Origin: JAHDHW01 sp965277415
GTDB lineage: Bacteria; Bacteroidota; Bacteroidia; Chitinophagales; Saprospiraceae
Assembly: GCA_965277415.1 (NCBI GenBank)
Contig: CBDICS010000005.1
Coordinates: 62,001 to 126,000, forward strand
Direction: 5' to 3'
DNA: 64,000 bases
The notes beneath the pieces were generated by a model. It ran no database searches. It saw nothing but the letters and a program-made list of their open reading frames with translations, and was not told the DNA's origin. Positions 54,249 to 63,716 of this stretch are shown in pieces (position 1 is the stretch's first letter; each line of letters opens with the position of its first letter). The translations under genes and the position numbers were made by a program.

Positions 54249-56912
54249 TTATTTCTTTCGCCACATCTTCCATGTCATGCGGGCACAAATTTTATGATGC
54301 AATTCTGGACAATAGGTTTTACATATCAACTCTATTTCTCTAGGTCTTATCGAAGTACTCTTTAATAATTCATCAGGAATATCCATGCTTATTAAATCAC
54401 GCTCCGTATCTATATTTTTTAAACCAAATGTTCGAATAGTAAGACATTCAAAATGATCATTTATAGATTCAATATCTACAATAAAAGACATCGCACCAAT
54501 GGAATCTTCATGATGGATTTTATTAATATGCATCGTATCAATAATCTCGTGATCTAATGCAAATCGAATATCTCTACTCGCAGCTCCATGGATGATAGGA
54601 ATAATAAAGCCACCACATACGACCAGTCCTTCAAATCCATATCGTACACTATTGATGTGCAATGGATGTGTGTTTTTATATAAAGTACTTTGAGCTAGAC
54701 TATTGCTAAGCCCCATAGGTCTGGTCATACTATGAAGAATCAAATCCTCTTTTTCGAATAACTCTTGATTTTGTAAGATTGAAATAGTTGTTTTTTTAGC
54801 TTCTCTTATAATTTTGTGGCGTAGATAACTAAATGCCTCTTGTTCAAATAATGGATAATCATGATGTTTATATTGTGGCATATTAGATGAAACTGCAAAA
54901 GAATCAATATATGGAAACAAGGAGTTTCTGTTCATACTAATCACACGATGATTATGTTGATTGACTAAAATCATTCGGGTTTTAAATATAGTATATTTCA
55001 TATTCGAAGCTGGGCTTATCTCATCTACGATCATGACAGAACGTAAGGTATCTCCTGTGAAAACGGGGCGTTCATAAACGACATTGCTAATACCTAAATG
55101 AAATAAACTAGATTCAGAAAAAGATTCTACAACTAGACAAAGACCTAAATTGATCAGGTTTTGAAAAGGAACTAAACGACCTTTTAAACCTAGTTTTTGA
55201 CAAAAGTCAAGACTCGTATCTAAAGGGTTTCCAGTTTGTACCATGCTTTGCCAGGAGGTGATCCACGACTCATCTATAGTGACTTCATATGGGCTGGAAA
55301 TAATCTGACCCCGAAATGAATTTTTATAATCTAAACCATAGGTAATGGTTCTTCCTCTTCTTGATGCTATTTTTGATTTCATTGGCTGATAAATTCTTTT
55401 TTGAAGTTCAGTTTTAATTCTTTTTACAATGGGTGGCGCGATGAATTCACCATTAATGATTTGACAGCCACCTTGATATTGATCCAAGATGCGTTCATAC
55501 TTTTCCTTTTGGATAATATTTAATCCAAATATTGAATTGATCTTTTCTAGTTGTTCAAAATTCAAAGCAACTTTACCATCTAAGCCCATCTTCATACTAT
55601 CCATCGCATCTTTCTCCAAACCCGGTATATTTTTAACATCCTCAAAAGGCGTATCAAAGGCATAAAGCTTAGCTTCTCTTGCTGCATTCAAATACCTCAT
55701 TCTGACAGGGAGTAAATTTAGGGCATTACGCTGAGCTTGTAGCTCTCCAAAAAGGTCAGCATGCCCAAGAAACATGGCAAGGTTTCTAGTTGAAGCTTTT
55801 GCGATTTCAACAGCATGATTTAAGGCTTCCGGAGTTTCAATAATTGGGAAAAAACGAAAAGTTTGATCGGGTATACCTAAGTCCTTTTCCATCGTGCTTA
55901 TTAACTGATCATACTTGATGACATCTTTAGCATACCGAAGCATAGGCAAAGCAAAAGCGTAAATTTTTGAGGTATACTTGATCTTAAGATCTTCCTTTAG
56001 TAAATCAGGTTTGTCTAATTCGTTAAGCCGTACAACAATAAATTGATTGTCAAATGTATGGCTATTTGCATGTTTTTCAATTAAGCTTCTAGCTATTGGT
56101 TTTTTATCAATAGGACAACCGTCTTCAAGGTCAAGCGCTAACCAATCTGTATCTCTAATATGTGCTATTCGCTTATAGCTTGATTCTTTATAGGATTGTA
56201 AAAAAATACAAGATCTGAAATTAGGAGTTTTGCCACTGATTGGCTTTAAGGTTTGAAGATGATCGGTGATTAAATAATTTTCAATTCCCAAAGCTTTGCT
56301 CCTTGCAGCATATACCCCTTCACGAAAAATAGATCGAGTCGTTAAATCGATAATAGTAGAAGTAATTCGATCTATGTTACTTCTTTCTTTTACCAAACTT
56401 AAGTCATCGCCCTTAATGATGAGGTCTGCTTTGTGAATAAAATCAGGATGTAAATTTTTAAATTGAAAACAATTGCCTTCGCCAGCTTTGTTTGCGCTTG
56501 AGATAGTAACTAAATAACCTTTACTCCAAGCATATTCAGCTAGACGTGTCATGAAAGGATCCATTTTCATGAAAAAAGCAAGTTTACCATTTAATTGATT
56601 GAAGTTTGAAACCCGTCTAATCTGTGGATGGCTTGAATTTATTTTTTCAATGATTCCAATTGGGTAATTAAATTTGGATACTTCTTTTTTAAAGTCTGAA
56701 TGGCTTAGTGCATTAAAAATGTTTTGCGTTGCCAAGATGCCACTTGGTTTGCTAAGTGGTCTTTGTTTTAGGGCATAAAGCTTTTTTTGACCAGCGGAAG
56801 TTAGAGCTAATATTGCATAACCTAACTTGGAAGGTAGGACAATGACACCATCATCTGATAATATGTCAAAGACTCCCTTCACTGTTTTGTGTACAGCAAA
56901 AGATTGTAACAT
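54249..56912 (-). CDS. YrdC-like domain / CitE-type CoA lyase / double hotdog (MaoC-like) fusion protein
   Basis: An 887-residue cytosolic protein in one frame with three enzyme parts. Residues 1-215 are a YrdC/Sua5-like domain with PSKLGYAILAL, the K-x-R motif (Lys49-Arg51) and SSAN (138-141), so the ATP and threonylcarbamate-type site looks intact. Residues 230-505 are a HpcH/HpaI (CitE) lyase with metal ligands in LDLEDGCP (Glu263, Asp264), IIETPEAL (Glu359) and FLGHADLF (Asp386). Residues 515-670 and 690-887 are hotdog domains. The first has TGNPLDTS, where a hydratase would have His at Asp565. The second has THPLHINS with His752 in the expected place. CitE-type lyases with double-hotdog hydratases recall beta-methylmalyl-CoA lyase and mesaconyl-CoA hydratase. 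It is a single gene converging with the epimerase gene. I know of no described fusion of this order. Confidence 0.85.
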   Translation of the reverse strand: MLQSFAVHKTVKGVFDILSDDGVIVLPSKLGYAILALTSAGQKKLYALKQRPLSKPSGILATQNIFNALSHSDFKKEVSKFNYPIGIIEKINSSHPQIRRVSNFNQLNGKLAFFMKMDPFMTRLAEYAWSKGYLVTISSANKAGEGNCFQFKNLHPDFIHKADLIIKGDDLSLVKERSNIDRITSTIIDLTTRSIFREGVYAARSKALGIENYLITDHLQTLKPISGKTPNFRSCIFLQSYKESSYKRIAHIRDTDWLALDLEDGCPIDKKPIARSLIEKHANSHTFDNQFIVVRLNELDKPDLLKEDLKIKYTSKIYAFALPMLRYAKDVIKYDQLISTMEKDLGIPDQTFRFFPIIETPEALNHAVEIAKASTRNLAMFLGHADLFGELQAQRNALNLLPVRMRYLNAAREAKLYAFDTPFEDVKNIPGLEKDAMDSMKMGLDGKVALNFEQLEKINSIFGLNIIQKEKYERILDQYQGGCQIINGEFIAPPIVKRIKTELQKRIYQPMKSKIASRRGRTITYGLDYKNSFRGQIISSPYEVTIDESWITSWQSMVQTGNPLDTSLDFCQKLGLKGRLVPFQNLINLGLCLVVESFSESSLFHLGISNVVYERPVFTGDTLRSVMIVDEISPASNMKYTIFKTRMILVNQHNHRVISMNRNSLFPYIDSFAVSSNMPQYKHHDYPLFEQEAFSYLRHKIIREAKKTTISILQNQELFEKEDLILHSMTRPMGLSNSLAQSTLYKNTHPLHINSVRYGFEGLVVCGGFIIPIIHGAASRDIRFALDHEIIDTMHINKIHHEDSIGAMSFIVDIESINDHFECLTIRTFGLKNIDTERDLISMDIPDELLKSTSIRPREIELICKTYCPELHHKICARMTWKMWRKK

Positions 56913-57657
56913 GATTTTAGCTTTGAGGTTTAATAATAAGCCTTGACTAATTAATCAAGAGCATTTAGCACTACATTATAGAATTTAGAGAAAGCCATAG
57001 ACTATGCACTAAGTGAATAGCCTAGTTTAAGCTAATTCCTTTTATAATGAAAGGGGAGAGGGTACAAAACATTACTTTAATGAGCAGAGAATAAACTAAA
57101 TATTCAAAACTACATATAAAGATATTATCGAAAAAAGTATTTGCTTAAGTGTTAGAAAAGGTCAAGTACAGTAAATATAAAATTAATTATTAATTTAATT
57201 TAACTTGGATTAGAGAAAAATGTTCCAGACTTAATACATTATTTGAAAGAAGTTCTTAATTAAAGGAGGGTAAGTTAATCTGTTGCAAATAATCACGTAT
57301 TAACAAAGGAAGATTTTGAATATTTTTAAAAAAAGTAGATACTCTTGTGAAGTATGAGATGTGTTTAATGTGAAGTATAAACGAATAAATTGTTTGGCGC
57401 ATTGTGAATATTGACTTTTTCTATCTAAAAAGTTCATTGAACTAGTACTTTACTTATTGATACTCTATTCTTTTAAATACCTGCTTTTATTTTTTGGAAT
57501 GATAGAGATATCACAGAAAAAAAATATCACTTACTAGATGGTTTGACTACTTCGAACACGAAAAGGTCAGCCCCAGTCTTTTTATATACAGCTCTTTAAA
57601 TTATTTATTAATTTAGATTAAAATCTATGGGTGGGTTAACAATAAAAATTATTAATT
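56913..57657. other. 745-bp gene-free AT-rich divergent region
   Basis: It lies between the start codons of the minus-strand fusion gene and the plus-strand T9SS cargo gene and must carry both promoters. I see no ORF, no convincing hairpin and no repeat shared with the other families. Confidence 0.45.
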
Positions 57658-60177
57658 ATGAAAAGAGCATCAACAATCTTACCACTTTTTTTTGCGCCTC
57701 TAATTCTTTTTTCTCAAGTTCTGTTTGAGAAAACCTATGGTTTGCCATCTCACTTAGAAAGTCCTGAATCTATAGTCTTACACGGAGATGATATTATTCT
57801 AGCTGGTACGACAGCACTTAACTCTAATGGAGGTGACGATGTCTTATTAGTCAAAATGGACGGAGATGGAAATATAATCTGGCAGAAAAATATAGGCGGC
57901 GAAGAAAACGAAGGAGCTCACAAAGTTATAGTTGGAGTGGATGGCTACATATTAGGTGGTTATACCAAAACATTAGGAAATGGGAGTAAAGACTTTTATT
58001 TACTTAAGACTGATTTTGATGGTAATGTATTGTGGGAAAAATCATTTGGTACTGCCAATTATGAATCCTGTACAAGTTTGACTGCCACGGATGATGGTGG
58101 TTTCTTACTAGTGGGTGATGCCGATCTAAATAATGATCAGGAGGTAGATTGGCAGATTATCAAAACAGATGGTTTAGGTAATGAAGAATGGTCGATATAC
58201 TATGGAGGACTTGGATCAGATGTTGGAAGATTCGTTAAGCAATTATCTAATGGAAATTATTTAATCGGAGGAGGGAGCGGAGAAGCTATTGATGAAGGTG
58301 GTAGAGCACTTATAAGTTTGGATATAGATGGTAATATCATTTGGGAGCTGACATTTCCTGGACTCCTATTTGAAGCTTTTTACGATGCTATTGAAGTAGA
58401 TGATGGAGATTTGTTAGTCTCGGGGACATCTGGACATTCAACTATGACAAGAGTAGATAGTGCTGGAAATTTGCTATGGGATTATAATTCTAATTCGCAG
58501 GGTACTTTTGGAAATGAACCTATATCTTTTCATTTGACTAGCCCTGATACGCTTTTGTTATTTAGAAGCTTTGGATGGATAACGGCAGTTCCTTATTTAA
58601 AATTAGATCCGGACGAGGGTACTTTTTTAACTTCTGGCAGTATTCCATTAGTAGGAGTTGAATCTGGAATATCAGATATTATCAGTATTGATAACGAATA
58701 CTTTATGTTGGGGACCAAAATGGAAATGTTATTTGGCAATCCTCAAGGATATAGTGTACATAAGTTTGATCAAAATGAAATAAACCAATGGACTTTTACG
58801 AAAGAAAACGATTATACATATCATGATGAAACAGGAAATAAGGTTGTTGAAACATTTTCTGGAGATTATATTTTTTCGGGACTTCGCGATTATTCTCAAG
58901 ATACGGATGTAGCCATACTATTAACAAAAACAAATTCTAGTGGTAATGTGATTTGGGAAAAATCATTTGATTATTCATTAGGAATAGAATCACTTGATTT
59001 AGTTATCACATCAGATGACCATCTATTTATGATGAACAATCTAAATAATGATTCACTCTCATTGCTTAAGTTAGATATGGATGGGGACGTTGTGTGGCAA
59101 CAATACTTAGATATAGAAGCAGGACCTTCTACATCATTTGAGAAAAAAGGAATTATTAAAGAATTACCTGATGGAGGATTCATTTTATATGTGCAAACAT
59201 TAGATGAGGCTTATTTAATACGTTTAGACGAAAATGGAGCACTTATCTTTTCGAAAAGTGCATTAGAAGCAAATGATATGCTAGTTACGGCAGAAGGGCA
59301 TTATTTGCTTTTGACAAACTTTGGTTTTAGAATATATGATGAAAATGGTATATTTTTATCACTTCATTTTGTTTCACATTCTGTTAGCGGGCTTGAATTT
59401 GAATACAAATCCATAGCACCGACTGCTAATGGAGGATACTGGATTTTTGGATTCGTCAAAGAGACTGATACTTATCCTTATATTTATCGAAATATTCTTA
59501 TAAAAACAGATAGTGATGGAGAAAGTGTATTTTCGGAAGCCTTGGGCAATCATGCTAAATTCGATTCAAATATTAAAGTTGTAGTGCAAGCAGATGAATC
59601 TATTTTACTTTTTGGTTCGGAGCAAGTACCGATTGTTAATGTCCTTTATGATTATTATTATCTAAGGGATGATGATTGCTTTGCAAATAGTTTTGAAAGT
59701 GCTTTTATAGAAAAAAGGGCAGCTGATGGTACATATATAGGAAGAGAATCATTTGGTCTGGATATTGGCGCTAACCTATACGATGGCATTATTACTTCCG
59801 ATGGTATGGCATTGGGACTTGGTTGGTTTTATAACCTAAATTCTGAAGATCAATATCTTGTAAACCTGAACCCATCTGAAATTATTGGACTTGATGAATC
59901 AATAAGGATATCAGAAGCACAATCGAGTATTTATCCTAATCCAGGAAATGAAGTATTAAATTATAATTTGACTACTACTTCGAATGGAAGGCTTGAAATA
60001 CAATTATTTAATTCGATTGGACAATTAGTCAAATATTTTATTGACGATAAAACAGAAGAACAAATCGACCTTCAAATTAATACCTCCGAATTGCCTCAAG
60101 GGATTTATTATATCCAATCCTCGATTGAAGGTAAACACATGACTTCTGATAAATGGATAAAGACATCTAAGTCCTAA
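57658..60177 (+). CDS. Secreted beta-propeller protein with T9SS type A sorting domain
   Basis: An 839-residue protein. The signal peptide covers about residues 1-19 (LPLFFAPLILFSQ). The body is a string of beta-propeller-type repeats with the pattern DDGGFLLVGDA-x-ADWQIIKTDGLGNEEWSIYYGG (delta-60-like), for example near residues 45-75, 95-125 and 145-180. From about 757 to the end is the type A T9SS C-terminal domain: SIYPNPGNEVLNYNL, RLEIQLFNSIGQLVKYF and ELPQGIYYIQS. The protein would be exported by the type IX system and attached or released at the surface. The ligand is unknown. Confidence 0.88.
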   Translation: MKRASTILPLFFAPLILFSQVLFEKTYGLPSHLESPESIVLHGDDIILAGTTALNSNGGDDVLLVKMDGDGNIIWQKNIGGEENEGAHKVIVGVDGYILGGYTKTLGNGSKDFYLLKTDFDGNVLWEKSFGTANYESCTSLTATDDGGFLLVGDADLNNDQEVDWQIIKTDGLGNEEWSIYYGGLGSDVGRFVKQLSNGNYLIGGGSGEAIDEGGRALISLDIDGNIIWELTFPGLLFEAFYDAIEVDDGDLLVSGTSGHSTMTRVDSAGNLLWDYNSNSQGTFGNEPISFHLTSPDTLLLFRSFGWITAVPYLKLDPDEGTFLTSGSIPLVGVESGISDIISIDNEYFMLGTKMEMLFGNPQGYSVHKFDQNEINQWTFTKENDYTYHDETGNKVVETFSGDYIFSGLRDYSQDTDVAILLTKTNSSGNVIWEKSFDYSLGIESLDLVITSDDHLFMMNNLNNDSLSLLKLDMDGDVVWQQYLDIEAGPSTSFEKKGIIKELPDGGFILYVQTLDEAYLIRLDENGALIFSKSALEANDMLVTAEGHYLLLTNFGFRIYDENGIFLSLHFVSHSVSGLEFEYKSIAPTANGGYWIFGFVKETDTYPYIYRNILIKTDSDGESVFSEALGNHAKFDSNIKVVVQADESILLFGSEQVPIVNVLYDYYYLRDDDCFANSFESAFIEKRAADGTYIGRESFGLDIGANLYDGIITSDGMALGLGWFYNLNSEDQYLVNLNPSEIIGLDESIRISEAQSSIYPNPGNEVLNYNLTTTSNGRLEIQLFNSIGQLVKYFIDDKTEEQIDLQINTSELPQGIYYIQSSIEGKHMTSDKWIKTSKS

Positions 60178-60219
60178 TTCTTCACCGACTTTTTATTGAC
60201 ACTGGTCGAGATAATTCGA

Positions 60220-60275
60220 TAGCTTTAAATTTTGAAAGTATATTATTAATAATACTCATTCAAAATTTAAAGCTA
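60220..60275 (+). promoter_or_regulatory. Long inverted repeat ending on the start codon of the 88-residue protein
   Basis: TAGCTTTAAATTTTGAA (60220-60236) and TTCAAAATTTAAAGCTA (60259-60275) are exact inverted complements, and the centre (AGTAT and ATACT) continues the pairing with one bulge. The right arm ends on the A of the ATG at 60275, so in RNA it would bury the translation start; in DNA it could be an operator. There is no T run, so it is not a terminator. Confidence 0.7.
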
Positions 60276-60541
60276 TGTCAATATCCAATCACGGTAGTAT
60301 CAGTACAAAGAATAATGAGGCTTTAAGAAATAAAGCCAGTTATTTTAAATATCGCGGAAAACATTTATTCCATAAAATGAGACTGGGGATTCCACATAAG
60401 GAAAGTCAGGTCAACAAGAATGGCTATACCTTGACTAGGGAACGCAAAGCATTGATGTTTAAGAAGGGAGCTTATACTGTATGCATCGTACTGGTATGTA
60501 TTTCATTAATTGCTGCATTGACTGTTTTTATTTTAAGCTAG
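60275..60541 (+). CDS. Small unknown membrane protein (88 aa)
   Basis: I do not recognise this protein. It has a polar basic N-terminus of about 65 residues (RNKASYFKYRGKHLFHKM and more) and one membrane helix at about 68-87 (TVCIVLVCISLIAALTVFIL), which fits a tail-anchored protein with a basic cytosolic head. It is followed by another small membrane protein after 12 bases. Its start codon lies in a long inverted repeat, so tight control of translation is possible. Coding status rests on the clean frame, AT-rich codon use like its neighbours, and the operon-like spacing. Confidence 0.6.
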   Translation: MSISNHGSISTKNNEALRNKASYFKYRGKHLFHKMRLGIPHKESQVNKNGYTLTRERKALMFKKGAYTVCIVLVCISLIAALTVFILS

Positions 60542-60553
60542 TAATCGCTTATT

Positions 60554-61042
60554 ATGTCTTTAAATAAAAATTTTCTTAGTCCAGGGTTTAAGGCTTTTAG
60601 ATTATCGAAGACTAGACTTATAACAGGAATATTATTGGGACTGTCTTTTTCTTTTTTATTTTATTCAATATTGTATTTGACGAGAGAGGGACTAAGGATA
60701 AACTCAGTGACAGACAATTATGATTTATGGGTTTTGACAGATGATGAAGTTCGATTCTATAACCTTGTCTTTGCTTTTTTCTCAGTGATCATTGGTCAGT
60801 CGATTTGTTTTACTTTTTGGCTGAACAAATCGAAAAATTTATTTAGCAGGAGTATATTGGGGCTTTGGCCTACTACCCGAAAACGAGATGTTTGTAGATC
60901 GGAGGCTAAATCACCAGTATATTCTAAACTATTAAATTATTCAGAAAAAAGAACCATCTTAAAAAGATACAATTCATCATTTTATGAAGTAAACGAAGAA
61001 AGGAAAATGTTTTTTTACCAATCAATGAAATCGCAGTTCTAG
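60554..61042 (+). CDS. Small unknown membrane protein (162 aa)
   Basis: I do not recognise this protein. It has two membrane helices: about 21-43 (ITGILLGLSFSFLFYSILYL) and about 71-93 (FYNLVFAFFSVIIGQSICFT). The 70-residue C-terminal tail is basic and polar (TTRKRDVCRSEAKSPVYSKL). It follows the 88-residue membrane protein gene after 12 bases on the same strand, so they are likely co-expressed partners. Repeat C1 lies between it and the next gene. Confidence 0.6.
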   Translation: MSLNKNFLSPGFKAFRLSKTRLITGILLGLSFSFLFYSILYLTREGLRINSVTDNYDLWVLTDDEVRFYNLVFAFFSVIIGQSICFTFWLNKSKNLFSRSILGLWPTTRKRDVCRSEAKSPVYSKLLNYSEKRTILKRYNSSFYEVNEERKMFFYQSMKSQF

Positions 61043-61147
61043 GTTTTTATTCCTTATGCCTGAATTCAGTCTAAATTATTTATGTCAGAATTATGATGAA
61101 TGAGTTTTTTATAGCTAACTTCATTGTGATTGAAAAAGCCGCAGAGT

Positions 61148-61198
61148 GGGCGAAAAAGACGTTTTTGTAGCCCAGCTAATAATTTTTAAACAGGCTCT
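61148..61198. repeat. Dispersed repeat C, copy 1
   Basis: The core GGCGAAAAAGACGTTTTT, then AGCCCAGCTAAT, then ATTTTTAAACAGGCTCT recurs almost unchanged at 62828-62876. Both contain small inverted repeats (GGC...GCC around AAAAAGACGTTTTT). Confidence 0.75.
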
Positions 61199-61232
61199 CA
61201 AGTGATATTGTAAAATAATAGATTAAAAGATT

Positions 61233-61775
61233 ATGATAAAAAAACTATTCATTTTAGCCATTATACTTCTTTCAGGTATGCAGACCGCAACAGCGAATAG
61301 TCATAAAAATGATCCCAATACTACAGTGCAACCTAATAAAGATTCAGCACGTATTGTCGAACTTGACTACTTTTGGGCTGAGCTGGCAAGAACGGTAAGA
61401 GAGGGAGACTTTGAGTCATACAAAGCTGCTTACCATGAAGATGCAGTTGTTGTTTTTGCTTCTGGAAAAAACAAAGTATCCGTGTCGATTGCTGAAGCAC
61501 TAGCGAGTTGGAAGCAAGGTTTCATTGATACTAAAACTGGAAAGAAACAGGATAATGTAGAGTTCCGGTTTTCGCAAAGAATAGGCAATGAAACCACCGC
61601 ACATGAAACAGGTATTTTTATCTTTACATCCGCAGATAGTAAAGGGAAAATCTTAGCAAAGTATATTACGCATTTTGAAATGCTATTAGTTAAGCGTAAC
61701 AATACTTGGTATGCTTTAATGGAATACCAAAGATCTGATGGAACTGAAGAACAATGGGAAGCATTGAAAGAGTGA
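61233..61775 (+). CDS. Secreted NTF2/SnoaL-like protein
   Basis: A 180-residue protein with a signal peptide at about 1-21 (LFILAIILLSGMQTATA, cleavage before NSHKN). The rest has the NTF2-like cone-fold pattern: a helix FWAELARTVREGDFESYKAAY, then HEDAVVVFASGK, then strands ending with KRNNTWYALMEYQRSDG. Similar SnoaL or DUF4440 proteins have varied or unknown ligands. It converges with the hydrolase gene with a 13-bp gap. Confidence 0.78.
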   Translation: MIKKLFILAIILLSGMQTATANSHKNDPNTTVQPNKDSARIVELDYFWAELARTVREGDFESYKAAYHEDAVVVFASGKNKVSVSIAEALASWKQGFIDTKTGKKQDNVEFRFSQRIGNETTAHETGIFIFTSADSKGKILAKYITHFEMLLVKRNNTWYALMEYQRSDGTEEQWEALKE

Positions 61776-61788
61776 GGTGAACTATGGA

Positions 61789-62712
61789 TCACTCAGTCAA
61801 GGACAAAATATAATCTACTATATAATTTCTATAGACACAATCTTCTTCCCAACTTAACTTTTTCCATAGACTGGCATGTGTCTCATTATGGCAATTTAAA
61901 GCTATATAATTTTTCTTTTCTTTTTCTTTAAGTGCTTGTTCAAATAGAACATTATAGTCATAAGTATCTCCTTCCGATATTAAAAGCATTGGAGTATTGA
62001 ATTGATCAATATACGTAGCAGGAGAAGCATCTATTTGTTCTTTTTCGGTTTTTCCGAAAACTGGATAGATATGATTTTCTAAATAATTTGAGTCTTCCTT
62101 TATTAAGGCGTTTTTATAATGAAGTATATCAAAAGCGCCACCAGCAGGAATAATGGCTTTGATGTTCTTTGTAGAAAGTCCGACTTCTTTTAAATATTTT
62201 CCATCTGCTGCTAACAATGTTGAAAGATGCGCTCCTGAAGAAAAACCGCCAATAAAAATATTACTGGTAGAGTAAGCATACTCTTCTGAGTGATCATAGA
62301 TCCATTTAAAAGCCTGAGCGATATCTTTTACATGTTCGGGGTGTTTTATTCCATTTAGATTTTTGGGCTCTGATAGTAGTGCGGGACTAAGTCTGTGGCC
62401 AACAGATGCCATTAAAATTCCTTGTTTGGCAATTGCTCGACACAAATCCATTTCCTTACCTCTGTTGACATAAGCCCAGGCACCTCCACCGATCCAAAGA
62501 AATACAGGCGGGTTTTTTACTCCTTCTGGAATGATTAGATTAAGTTGAGTTAGTTCTGAATTCAATTTTGAATCCTTTGGATAATAAGAAATATTATTAA
62601 TTTCCTTAAGCGTTATTTCATCCTTAGGTTCTACTATAAAGGAAGACAAAAACCAAGAACTTAAGACCAGTAGTAAAATAGATAGGGAAGCTATTATGGA
62701 TTTACTTTTCAT
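61789..62712 (-). CDS. Alpha/beta hydrolase, secreted or membrane-anchored esterase
   Basis: An esterase/lipase of the HSL-like type, about 307 residues from the chosen start at 62712 (MKSKSIIASLSILLLVLSSW), which gives a signal anchor; an upstream ATG at 62748 adds 12 residues with no clear purpose. The oxyanion motif is IGGGAW. The nucleophile elbow is GGFSSGAHL. The Asp and His of the triad fit SEGDTYDYN and HNETHASLW near the C-terminus. It would hydrolyse a carboxylic ester in the periplasm or at the membrane; the substrate is unknown. Repeat C2 lies between it and the AraC gene upstream. Confidence 0.88.
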   Translation of the reverse strand: MKSKSIIASLSILLLVLSSWFLSSFIVEPKDEITLKEINNISYYPKDSKLNSELTQLNLIIPEGVKNPPVFLWIGGGAWAYVNRGKEMDLCRAIAKQGILMASVGHRLSPALLSEPKNLNGIKHPEHVKDIAQAFKWIYDHSEEYAYSTSNIFIGGFSSGAHLSTLLAADGKYLKEVGLSTKNIKAIIPAGGAFDILHYKNALIKEDSNYLENHIYPVFGKTEKEQIDASPATYIDQFNTPMLLISEGDTYDYNVLFEQALKEKEKKNYIALNCHNETHASLWKKLSWEEDCVYRNYIVDYILSLTE

Positions 62713-62794
62713 TTCTGAATATTTGAAGATTAATGGACAAGTGCTCAATTTAATAATTCTAACTATTCAGAAGGGGGAATATCTTGCGAATTTT

Positions 62795-62877
62795 GTAGCT
62801 AGGAGCTTGTTTAAATTTTGTTCGCTTAGGCGAAAAAGACGTTTTGCAGCCCAGCTAATCATTTTTAAACAGGCTCT
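62795..62877. repeat. Dispersed repeat C, copy 2, against the AraC gene stop codon
   Basis: It has the core shared with copy 1 and an extra left arm GAGCTTGTTTAAA (62802-62814) that is inverted to TTTAAACAGGCTC near 62863-62875. The right end meets the stop codon of the AraC gene at 62877. Confidence 0.78.
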
Positions 62878-63716
62878 TAGATTTGTTGCCATTTTTTATA
62901 TGCCTTAGAGAAATATTTTGGGTCTTGGAATCCACAAATATAAGCCACTTCGGTTTTACTATGCTTTCCCTTATTTAATAGACTTTGAGCTTTTTCCATT
63001 CTGACAAGATTATGATATTGACAAGGAGTTATTTTAAAGAAATTGCGGAAAACCCTATGGAAATAATATTCAGATAAAGTTGCAGCTTTTGACATTTCGT
63101 TTAGTGTAATTGGTTTTTGAAAGTTATCATGAATAAATTGTCTACCTGCCTGAATCCTTTTATATAATTCTTTCTTTGTACCAGTTTTGATACTTTTTAT
63201 TTCCGTTAACCGCGCTTTTGTTTGGTTTTGATGCTTAACCATAAGTTCCGCCATTGCGATAAGATAATCAGAAACATAATGTTGATCGAAATCACTTAAA
63301 GCAATAGTTTTTAGATGTTTTTCTAATAAAGTGTAATAGGCATTTACAGGAATATTATCAAAAGTGACATCATCTACTAATGGCTCAATATGGTCGAGGT
63401 TTGCTTCGATAGAATGGTGGTTGGCATATCTAATTTGATTAACTAAATTGGGCTCCATAAAATAGCAAGTCCCTTCCACTGCTGAAGAAGAATCTATATT
63501 TACCTGAACCTCTTGTCCTGGACTCACAATGATGAAATTATGGTTCCCAACACGATATTGCTGTCCATTAATTACATAATGTTCAATTCCTTTCTTTACC
63601 GATTTTATAGAAAACTTATCTGCGATCGTTTTTCGTTCAAAATGGGTGAGCTTAGATTGAACGATATAGTTCAATCCTTTGACATCTTCAATTTTTAATA
63701 GATTATGATTCATCAT
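62877..63716 (-). CDS. AraC-family transcriptional regulator
   Basis: A 279-residue DNA-binding protein. The N-terminal 160 residues form a cupin-like sensing domain (QQYRVGNHNFIIVSPGQEVQ). The C-terminal 100 residues are the AraC double helix-turn-helix: helix 1 around ITLNEMSKAATLSEYYFHRV, and the second around TEVAYICGFQDPKYFSKAYK, which is the conserved IAxxxGFxxxSxFSRxFK block. A target is not visible from the sequence; the nearby hydrolase gene is on the same strand, 160 bases downstream. The start is at 63716 or one codon later (MM). Confidence 0.92.
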   Translation of the reverse strand: MMNHNLLKIEDVKGLNYIVQSKLTHFERKTIADKFSIKSVKKGIEHYVINGQQYRVGNHNFIIVSPGQEVQVNIDSSSAVEGTCYFMEPNLVNQIRYANHHSIEANLDHIEPLVDDVTFDNIPVNAYYTLLEKHLKTIALSDFDQHYVSDYLIAMAELMVKHQNQTKARLTEIKSIKTGTKKELYKRIQAGRQFIHDNFQKPITLNEMSKAATLSEYYFHRVFRNFFKITPCQYHNLVRMEKAQSLLNKGKHSKTEVAYICGFQDPKYFSKAYKKWQQI

